64,000 nucleotides of DNA from Neelides folsomi (Eukaryota > Arthropoda > Collembola > Neelipleona > Neelidae): assembly GCA_034687125.1 (NCBI GenBank), contig JAQGBZ010000182.1, positions 59,372 to 123,371 of the forward strand, in the 5' to 3' direction. Numbering within the stretch: position 1 is the stretch's first letter; the number at the start of each line of letters is the position of its first letter. The notes below the pieces were generated by a model. That model did not search any database. It saw nothing but the letters and a program-made list of their open reading frames with translations, and was not told the origin of the DNA. The position numbers and the translations under genes are program-made. Below are positions 54,911 to 64,000 of the stretch, in pieces.

Positions 54911-56638
54911 CACCGGCCGTCTGGACATCAATATTTGTAATCCGAATAGACAACCAAGATATTTTACACTACACACAGATACATTGCAAACATTACTTAA
55001 TTAATAAGGTATCTTTATAATACAAAGTTTTCCTTTATAACTTGAAAAAGACATATATAATTCATTTAATTATGGGACCAGAGGACAGTTTCATAATATT
55101 TTATTAAGTTAAAGAATTATATTATAAGTAATAGAGGAAAATTACAAGTACTAACATTAAGTATACATAAGGCTAATTACATAAAACTTTTAAACTTTAA
55201 ATAATTTGGATTAATTATGAAATGTATGTTTTGAAAATGGGCGTTTAAATAATGTTAATATTAGTTATAACTTATAAAATATGGTTAAATATCTTGAAAT
55301 AAGGGCTCGTAGTATTACTGTTACTGACTGACAATGAGTGAGAAGGATAATCTTATTGATATCGTGTCATACATAGCTATATTTAAGATTTGCCTAAGCA
55401 CATAAGTACATATCAATTAACATGGCTATTTTCTTACCATTTACTTGATATGGATAGTAGATTTACCAATAATGAACCGGGAATCATTTTAATAATAACG
55501 AATAATTATAATATTGGTATAAGACATGAGTATTTTAATATGCTTTACATTATCCGAGTGACAAAGAGTCAAAAATCTATTCAATACAAACATTATTTTA
55601 TTTTTATTCGTATATGTATTAGAGTACATGCCAAGAGATTAAACATCACAGTTGTTTGAAATAATGAAAGAAACCCAAAAATTGATACAAAAATCTTTGT
55701 AGATGTGCATGTAGGTATGAATACAACTGCCAATATTGTTCAATAATTCAAAGTTAATTCGATTACAGCTCATATTTTAAACCTACCCTAAATTGAAAAC
55801 ACTCTACCACATACATCAGAGATCACAACAAATTATCAAATTACTATATTTATGTAATATTTATTAAATGATTTAATATCGTAAAAATTTAATAAAATTT
55901 AATGAATGCTCACTGTTGTAAAAATGCTTATCACTCGATACAAATATAATCTCAATCTAAAATTAATGGCAATATGTGTGAATATGTAATAACTCGTAAT
56001 GCTGCAATATTAATATTAATGAAACTTTGAAAAATTAACGAAATTATTTACTTATGATTGTTAAAAATTATGTGTACTATTTTTTAAATCCTTGTAAGTA
56101 TAAAAAACAAAGGATCAAAATTATCTTTGTTTTCGTTGTACTTAATTGAGATGAGAGGAGATAAGATCTAATTGCAAGACAGATGTCTCAAAAATGTTCC
56201 TTGACACGAATAGAAACACAAGGGATTCGACGATTCGAAGCGAGTGACACTGAAATGAAAAGTAAACAGGAATGACGGCCAATGTACTTTTGGAATTTGG
56301 AACCTCTTCCTTCATGTCAATGAAATAGAGAAGATTCGTTTGGTGTTGTTTATTTTCTCTAGTCTATATCAGGCATTTATATCAAATGTTAATAATCATA
56401 GCTATTATATTATTTTCTTCAATTATTTACTTACATAATTAATTATAATATTTTAAATCATGTTGTATGCATTGTCTGTTTAAAAGGATACCGAACAGCG
56501 ATATATCAATAGTATTTATAATACTTCTAAATTAATTTCAAAAATCAAAGTCAAGGTATGTTTTGTTTAATTATCATCTTGAACTTGGTTGAAGGAGAAT
56601 TGAATCAAATGTCAAGTCCAATGAAAGTAAGTCAAGGA

Positions 56639-56649
56639 GGGGGGGGGGG
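56639..56649. repeat. Homopolymer run of eleven G
   Basis: A lone poly-G tract in AT-rich DNA. It may form a weak G-quadruplex only with other G runs, which are absent nearby. Confidence 0.6.
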
Positions 56650-57137
56650 ACAATTTCAATCTATTGATAATAACATTAATCTTACCTTTAGTGTAATACT
56701 TTATTGCTAATTAGTATATGCTGTGTTATCATTTATTATTAAATTGCATACAATATTACCGCCGTAGACGATTTTTAAGGTAAAGCAAATGATGTTTGAT
56801 TTGCTTTACTACATTCATTAGATTTAATTAAAATAGTAGGTATATGGTACATAAAAATGTTTCTGTTTGAATTTTGCTATTTGTCTCAATCAGTACTTTT
56901 ACAAATTTTTTAAATTTTAAGGTATTTTTTATATTTAATGAAATGACTGACTGATGATGTGAGTTGTGTATGGTTTAGGCCAAAGTTTGGTTCCTATCCG
57001 AGTGTTCCACTAGTCTATTTTGTACGGCAAAACTCTTCACTGTCTCACTTAAATATATAATGTATACATATTTTTACGGAATAATAAATACTTTTGATTT
57101 ATATTAAACATATTTTTGATTGATTTCATTCAATGTA

Positions 57138-57519
57138 CAGGGTGAGTCTAAAGTCGATGCGTTTTTTAATCATTCAATTTCTACCTGAGGTAGCAATTAT
57201 AAAAATCTTTTAAGATAGCCATTCGATGAATAATATATCAATATGTTATGTAGCCAAATATAAGGCGAAACGCTTAAACATTAAATAAACGACAGTCACT
57301 TTTCTTTGAGAAAGTGTGATTTCTCGTAGAAAAGGACCTAAGAAAGGAGGTTTTCTTGGTATCGAAGCCAAGATTTAGCTTAATTGATCAGTTAAATTTC
57401 ATTTTTATCTGATATTATATATTATAAAGAAGATATCTGCCAAATTTAATAAAAATCGATTAATGAATAAAAAAGATGATTGATTTTGAACAAAACGCAT
57501 CGACTTTAGACACACCCTG
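57138..57519. mobile_element. Mariner/Tc1-type MITE
   Basis: 382-bp element whose ends are near-perfect inverted repeats of about 26 bp (left CAGGGTGAGTCTAAAGTCGA, right inward CAGGGTGTGTCTAAAGTCGA, both continuing TGCGTTTT). It is flanked by TA at 57136-57137 and 57520-57521. The interior is AT-rich and has no transposase ORF. The TA target and CAGGGTG ends fit a non-autonomous Tc1/mariner derivative. The ends match each other but differ from those of the element at 31386. Confidence 0.85.
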
Positions 57520-59224
57520 TACATTATAGGAAATTATTTTCACGATGGCTCAGTTATAAGAATGAGAATAAAATCACGTAATTTGCCAGGTGTTGAGAAC
57601 ATCAGATAATTTTCACGATTCAAAAATAAAATAAAATTGCTAAATACCACATATTTTTAATGTTTAATTTAAATATTACATATTATTAAAAGTCATGCTA
57701 CTAATCTAATACTATTTCATATACTTCTACGACTTTATAAAGCATCATGTTACTTGTAGAGTACATGCACTATACTTACCTATGTTTGATTAATGCCAGT
57801 GATTAATAGCATAATATATTTTATTTCTTCACTTCATTAATCAATTAATATAGTTTATAAATTTTAGATACATAATTCCACACTCATATCATTTAATAAA
57901 TATAAAGAAATTGCTGCATGTTTATCCCATGCCAAAATCCAATCATGTTTGGCACAATTTATTCACAAAAAATTAAAATAGTTTTGATAACGCCAACGCA
58001 CTTTATTCATAAAATAAATCATACATTCATATTATAATATCAATATTGCTCAATGACTGTAATTAAAGATGATAATTTATCAATTTCCATTATTAAAAAA
58101 TTAAAAGGTAAGTTCAATAAACTATTTGCTCATTATTTGTGTATTAACTACTTACTTACATTCAATATAATGTACTCATATACTGATGGTTCTATGTAAA
58201 TGCATGTCATAAAGTCATAATATAAGAGTATTAGGGTTAATTTTACTTATAAGATACTTATCATTAATCATTATATAGTTTTATATCTATTTACATAACA
58301 TTTCATAATATAAAAAGACAAGCTATTTAGAATCTCTTGTGTGCAAAAACTATAATTCTTATTGAGGGATTCTCGGCGCCCGTTCTCCTCGGATCTCATA
58401 ATGAGAGATAATTCTGGGTGAAAGGTGAAACTCCTTCATTATACAATCTCTTTGATTTGAATGAATCACGCCGAGTCGTCCTGTATCTTAATGGCTCCAA
58501 TGTCCCCGGCCCTCACAACTTGTAAACATAGTTTAAAGAAGAATTCAAAAATAAATGAACCTTCAGTGAACATATTTTTCAATCTGAATTAAAAAGTATT
58601 AGCGTGCAATTCCATATTAAATTTAAACCTTGATAGTTTAATATATTTACTACCTAACTAAGATTGGCAAGTATAACATTTGCAATCTAAAAGCATTCAT
58701 TTTATATGATATACATATTTAACCTTTCATTTTATAAATGCTCCTAACAATTTTAAAGTACATGAAAGAACGAAATAATATGCATGTACATAATTAACTA
58801 TGTATTTAATTCTATCTCTCTGCCAAATGGCTAATCCTAAATCGCTAAGTCAATTGAAGACTGTTGAGGACACATTTGGATTAATGTCCTTAAGAATAAA
58901 AGTATGTCTTAAATCTGTATCTGTTTGTGATTTTTGATGCTCCTTTTTCGCATTGAAGTGATATTAATGTATACACGTAACTTTATACAACATATGGATA
59001 TTTGCGAATGAAAACTATATGCGAGGGGAGACCTCAACCTCAACGCACTTTCGGTTATCAGAGTTGACATGGGCCTCGACTTTTTCCCCCCGCGGCCCCT
59101 CCGAATGCTCCCTAAGACTCCAGCCGTCTTCGGTCGAATCCCACAGTTGAGTCCAAGAGAAGGACTCGAAAACTTTTCCAAATAAAAAGAGTTCTGTGGA
59201 CGGACTCTCGTTACGTTCACAAAG

Positions 59225-62200
59225 ATGTCTAGGATCACTAGACACTTGGCCCCATGGGCCTGCCTTCTTCTACTCAACTTCGCATACGCCTTTCATATTC
59301 CTTCTGTAAATCCAAAAATTCAATTTTCCATTTACAAAATTAGTTTTATTAAATTACTGATAATATTTTAAATTAATAAATCATCTTCAATAATATTTTT
59401 TTAATTTTTAGGTAAGCTTGCAGGAGAACGATGATCAATTCCCCTCGTTTACGAATTGGCCATCAAGTGGGAACAATGTATCGGAAGTTATCGCACTATA
59501 CGATTATTCAACCGTAAGGTTTTAATCTTTTTAATCTATACAATTTAGAAAAACAAACAGAATAAACAATTGCAGTTAGACTCATCTTGTCATTTCAAAA
59601 TTTGTTTAACTTTTTCTGGATTGCTAAACCAATTTTCATTACATTGGTGGGTGTGTAATATTATTAAATCATGAATTCACGAGTGTATTGGTAATGAAAA
59701 TTACATAATACTCTATCTGAAAGCAGATAGGAGTATAGTACTTATTCAGGAGGTGTTAGTTTAAAGGCCCAATTGTTGGACACTCGTCCATGTTAGTATT
59801 TGGTATCGCAATATAAATCAATACGGGTATTCTAGTGAGTGGTTTAAAACTTTTCTAAATTATATTACATCCAAAATGTTTAAATGATACACGGTAAGCA
59901 CATTTACAAATATTTTTAAAAAGACACGTTCTTAAAAAATTTTATTCAAACAATTCATAAAAGGCAAAAAGTAGAAGTAGAGAAAATGAAATGTATAAAA
60001 ATAAATAATATATTATAAATGCTCTTTGATTAAAACTGTAGCCTAACAAGTTATATAAAATAGGCTATTGAAGATAAAGATTGTTTTTGTAGTGGTATTT
60101 AAGAGATTAATAAATAAAAGCAGTATATAAAATACATATAAGAAAGGCTTAATTTAGTATTCATTACTGATCCTTCTCAATTAAATCCGTCTAGTCGATT
60201 CAAGCTTTAGAGTATTATGATAAGAAAGGTTAAAGTTGAATTTGAATATAGGGAATGATCATCTTCAAAGACGGAAGTATCCCAGCATGTTATATTGAAA
60301 GCCACGGAGGAGAGGATCGTCGGCCGAGTCGGAAGTTGAAAGTTCTTTCAGCTACATCGCTCATCAAGCTCACATCCGATGATGTTATTTCTCCATTCAC
60401 GAAAGAATTTTGCGGCGATCTTCCCATTTACAAAATGGAAGAATCAGTCCCTTCAAAGAGGACCAAGAGAAGCCCCAAAGACCGAAATTTCCAAGGCAAG
60501 TGCACACCTTTTACTGCCCTATTTATAGAACATCCCAAAACAAGTATTTATTGTCCAGTACAAAGTTAAAGTAATCTGATTTAATTGAGATAAGGCTTAT
60601 CAATTTGCTGTATAACAGGGAGCCAAACCCAAGTCCAAGGAATGGTTGCGGGTCAAGGATTCTTCTCGGGTCAAGCCCAATCAGTAAATGGTGGAATGAG
60701 CCAATCCCAAGTCCAACTCGGTGGACATGGGATTACAGGAACTCTCTCAAGGTAGTATCCGATAACCAAACGTTCAATACATTTTCCAATTGTTTGCGAA
60801 TAAACTGTTAACTGATTTGAATTGCAGCTCTGCTGGTAATGCTATGGCTCAACTGTCCTTGGGGTCGACTCAAGGTTCTGGACAAGCCTCGAGCTTTGGA
60901 TCTGGACCGTCTAACTCTCAAGTATAATTACAACATTGCATTTTGCTAAATATTTTCAATTGATCTTGAACAACCACCTTATTAAACGTTGTAATCAGGT
61001 TCAAGTCAATTTGGGGCAAGACGAACAAGGATCTTTGGCATCTGCTAACGTTTTCGCTGGAGGGGACGGAGATGGAAAAATTGGACATGGAGGTCGTGGA
61101 GCTGGAGGTGATGGCGCTTTCGGACCTGGAGGTGGACGAGGAGGTCCAGACGGTTCCGGACGTGGTGGGCGTGGCGGTGGACGAGGAGGATCTGGAGATG
61201 GAAATGGAGGATTTGGAGCCTCACCTGCTGGTGGCGGTTTAGGAAGAGGAATGGGCCCTGATGGCTTTGGCCCGGGTGGCCGGGGAGACGGATCTGGTGG
61301 ATTTGGACCTGGTGGAAGAGGAGGAGCAAATGGTGATGGCTCTGGTGCTGATGGATTTGGATCAGGAGGAGCTGGAGGATATGGACCTGGAGGAAGAGGA
61401 GATGGTTCTGGTGCTGACGGTTTCGGACCAGGAGGTCGAGGAGGAGCAAACGGCGATGGTTCTGGTGGATTTGGACCAGGAGGTCGAGGAGGAGCCAATG
61501 GTGATGGGTCAGGAGGATTCGGACCTGGGGGTCGTGGAGGAGCTAACGGAGCTGGAGGCTACGGACCTGGTGGAAGAGGAGATGGATCAGATGGGGATGG
61601 TTCAGGAACTGATGGACTTGGACCAGGAGGACGTGGTGCTGGAGGTTACGGACCAGGAGGAAGAGGAGGTTTGTTTAAAACATAGATTTTGTCAATTCAT
61701 ATTCACATTCCTGAAAAAAACACTTTTCACATTTTAGATGGATCAAATGGAGATGGAATAGGAGGACGAGGTGGCGGTCGTGGTGGAACAAATGGAGATG
61801 GTTCAGGACCAGGAGGTCGAGGAGGCGGTCGTGGTGGTGCCGGTGATAGAGATGGGCCAGGTGGAAGAGGATATGGGCCTGGAGGATCTGATGCTGATGG
61901 AAATGGGCTTGGCGCTGGTGGCTATGGACCTGGAGGACGCGGAGGTTTAGGAGATGGAAATGATGGTGGAGGACCCGGAGGACGTAGAGGTGGAGGTCCA
62001 GGAGATGATGACGATGATGGCATGGGAGCAGGAGCTGGGGGTTACGGTCCTGCAAGAGGAGCAGGAGGAAATGGAGCTGGTGCTGCTTCAGGAGGAGGTG
62101 CAAACGGAGCTGGAGGGCCAAATGGTAGTGGTCGTGGAGCAGGTGGATACGGCCCAGGTGGAAGTGGTGGACCAGACGCTGAAGGCTATGGACCAGGAGG

Positions 62201-64000
62201 AAGAGGATCAGGACCTGGAGGAAGAGGGGGACCAAATGACGGAAATGGTGGAAGAGGCAGTGGACCAGGAGGATATGGACCTGGACGCGGTGGCGCTAAT
62301 GGAGATGGAAATGGAGGAAGAGGCAGCGGGCCAGGAGGATATGGACCAGGTGGAAATGGATTAGGAGATGGAAATGGTGGACGAGGAAGCGGTCCCGGTG
62401 GATCAGGTCTTGGTGACGGAAATGGTGGATCAGGTCCTGGCGATGGAAACGGTGGACGTGGTTATGGTCCTGCTGGTGGAGCAAATGGAGCAGGAGCAGC
62501 TTCTGGAGGTGGGGCAAATGGAGGAGCTGGTCGCGGACCTGGTGGATATGGCCCAGGAGGACGTGGAGGACCAGATGGAAATGGCTATGGACCTGGAGGA
62601 AGAGGAAGTGGGCCTGGTGGAATTGGAGGACCCAATGACGGAAATGGCGGAAGAGGCAGTGGACCAGGAGGATATGGACCCGGAGGAACAGGATTAGATG
62701 ATGGAATCGATGGAAGAGGAAGTGGACCAGGTGGATCAGGACCAGGAAACGGTGGACGCGGTTATGGTCCAGCTGGAGGAGCTAATGGAGCTGGGGCTGC
62801 TTCGGGTGATGGATCAAATGGAGCCGGACGTGGACCAGGCGGTTATGGACCCGGTGGACGAGGTGGTGCAGATGATGATGGTCATGGTTCTGGAGGGAGA
62901 GGATCGGGACCTGGTGGCCGTGGAGGTCCAAATGACGGAAGAGGAAGCGGACCTGGTGGTTCCGGATTAGATGATGGTACTGGTGGAAGAGGAAGTGGAC
63001 CTGGAGGCTATGGTCCTGGATCTGGACGTGGTAATGACAATGGTGGACGTGGAACAATTGGATATGGTCCATCTGGTGGAAGAGGAGGGCCTAATGATGG
63101 AAATGGCGGACATGCAGCTGGTTCCGGAGGAGTGAATGGAGCCGGTGGACGTGGACCTGGATCAGGTGGCTATGGACCTGCAGGATCGGGAGCTAACGGA
63201 TTTGGACCTGGAGGGCGCGGATCTGGTGATCAAAATGGTCGAGGTGCAGGAGGCTATGGACCCGCAGGACGTGGAACTGGAGACGACGATGACGATTCGG
63301 ATGGCATGGGACCAGGCGGAAGAGGCTCTGGCCCTGGAGGCCGTGGTGGACCTGGAGACGGAAATGGTGGACGAGGAAGCGGGCCAGGAGGCTATGGACC
63401 CGGATCAGGTCCAGGAGGTTCAGGACTTGGTGATGGCAATGGTGGAAGAGGAAGTGGACCAGGAGGTTCTGGACTTGGAGATGGCAATGGTGGAAGAGGA
63501 AGCGGACCCGGTGGTTATGGACCTGGATCAGGACCAGGAGGTTCTGGACTTGGAGATGGCAATGGTGGAAGAGGAAGCGGACCCGGTGGTTATGGACCTG
63601 GATCAGGACCAGGAGGTTCTGGACTTGGAGATGGCAATGGTGGAAGAGGAAGTGGACCAGGTGGTTATGGTCCTGGAGGTTCAGGTCCTGGAGATGGCAA
63701 TGGTGGAAGAGGAAGTGGACCAGGAGGTTATGGACCCGGATCAGGACCAGGAGGTTCAGGTCTTGGAGATGGAAATGGTGGACGCGGATATGGCCCTGCA
63801 GGAGGATCAAATGGAGCGGGCGCAGCGTCTGCAGGTGGAGCTAATGGTGGTTATGGACCTGGCGGTCGTGGCGGTTCTGATGATGATGCCTACGGACCTG
63901 GAGGAAGAGGATCAGGACCAGGTGGAAGAGGAGGGCCAAATGACGGGAATGGTGGAAGAGGAAGTGGACCAGGTGGATATGGACCGGGTGGTTCAGGCTT
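59225..64000 (+). CDS. Secreted glycine-rich silk-like protein, continues beyond the window
   Basis: Exons: 59225-59305, 59412-59513, 60252-60495, 60619-60751, 60828-60921, 60999-61668 and 61738 to the window end; about 1195 residues visible, no stop. A signal peptide (LAPWACLLLLNFAYA) precedes a unique region of about 110 residues with two Cys. A basic cleavage motif (KRTKRS) follows, then a Gln/Ser section with SQTQVQ, SQSQVQ and NSQVQ at exon joints. From about residue 238 on it is almost pure Gly-rich repeat: GPGGYGPGGRG, NGGRGSGPGGYGPG, GANGAGAASGG, with short Asp runs. GPGGX repeats resemble elastic spider silks and other arthropod fibre or adhesive proteins by convergence; I know no firm orthologue. 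One intron is GC-AG (CAAG|GCAAGT at 60495/60496). If the host is a sea louse, a frontal-filament or cement role would be attractive, but that is inference. Confidence 0.8.
59514..60251 (+). other. AT-rich second intron of the glycine-rich gene
   Basis: 738-nt AT-rich intron, donor ACC|GTAAGG and acceptor ATATAG. Nothing recognisable inside. Confidence 0.55.
63432..63780 (+). repeat. 75-bp tandem coding repeats in the glycine-rich gene
   Basis: Starts of ATGGCAATGG-type units fall at 63432, 63481, 63556, 63631, 63694 and 63769. Neighbouring full units are 75 bp (25 residues), and shorter ones of 48 and 63 bp lack one sub-block. Two consecutive units are nearly identical at the nucleotide level, including synonymous sites, showing recent duplication or gene conversion. 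Each unit encodes GDGNGGRGSGPGGYGPG followed by SGPGGSGL. Weaker versions of the same pattern fill the rest of the exon from 61738. Confidence 0.85.

Larger units (their letters stand above)
54911..59224. other. 4.3-kb AT-rich intergenic region
   Basis: 3' flank of the scratch-like gene and 5' flank of the glycine-rich gene. It contains one mariner-type MITE (57138-57519), a run of eleven G at 56639-56649, and a slightly GC-richer patch at 58370-58520. From about 59030 the sequence becomes GC-richer up to the next start codon, probably that gene's promoter and leader. No other gene is visible. Confidence 0.5.

Noticed and set aside
61675-63810. Long antisense and shifted-frame ORFs (His/Leu-rich or Glu/Met-rich) over the glycine repeats
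   Set aside because: They are mirror images of GGN-GGN codon periodicity in the sense frame; out-of-frame reading of such repeats rarely meets a stop.

Overview
The window is an AT-rich eukaryotic nuclear sequence with short introns (mostly 57-200 nt), standard GT-AG splicing and the standard genetic code. Its gene content (a pebbled/RREB1-type and a scratch-type zinc-finger regulator, a clip-less serine protease homologue, a very glycine-rich secreted protein) fits an arthropod. I favour a crustacean such as a copepod, possibly a sea louse, but nothing in the sequence proves the species. All gene models were assembled by hand: exons were joined at GT/AG sites where reading frame and family similarity (from memory) both continue.

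Layout. (1) 69-8148, minus strand: the 3' nine coding exons of a pebbled/hindsight/RREB1-like factor with eight C2H2-type fingers and a PLDLS co-repressor motif. Its 5' end lies further upstream. (2) 8149-30343: about 22 kb without a convincing gene. AT-rich DNA alternates with more GC-rich islands full of GAGAG/CTCTC and CATC-type motifs, and is probably intronic or regulatory DNA of that gene. (3) 30344-35177, plus: DNA topoisomerase I with all five catalytic residues. Four of its introns each carry a near-identical 60-nt box C/D snoRNA-like element, and another intron carries a 0.8-kb long-inverted-repeat transposon. (4) 37408-38442, minus: UBE2F (NEDD8 E2), head-to-head with (5) VPS25 (ESCRT-II), 38688-39451, plus, sharing a 245-bp promoter region. 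(6) 40261-42031, plus: CCDC102-like coiled-coil protein. (7) 43858-45955, plus: secreted serine protease homologue that has lost its catalytic His and Ser, followed after 20 nt by (8) a 439-codon intronless leucine-rich-repeat-like ORF (45976-47295), which may be fused to it or co-transcribed with it. (9) 47296-52882: non-coding DNA with GC-richer islands. (10) 52883-54910, plus: scratch-family repressor with SNAG, PVNLS and five fingers. (11) 54911-59224: non-coding, with a 382-bp mariner-type MITE. (12) 59225 to beyond 64000, plus: a secreted protein with a signal peptide, a basic cleavage motif, a short Gln-rich section and at least 950 residues of GPGGY/GPGGR/GDGNGG repeats resembling silk.

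The housekeeping genes (Top1, UBE2F, VPS25, CCDC102) sit compactly in the middle. The two developmental regulators lie in wide gene-poor domains on either side. The strongest candidates for something new are the four-copy intronic snoRNA family, whose guide is complementary to a conserved 18S rRNA stretch, and the silk-like glycine-rich protein.
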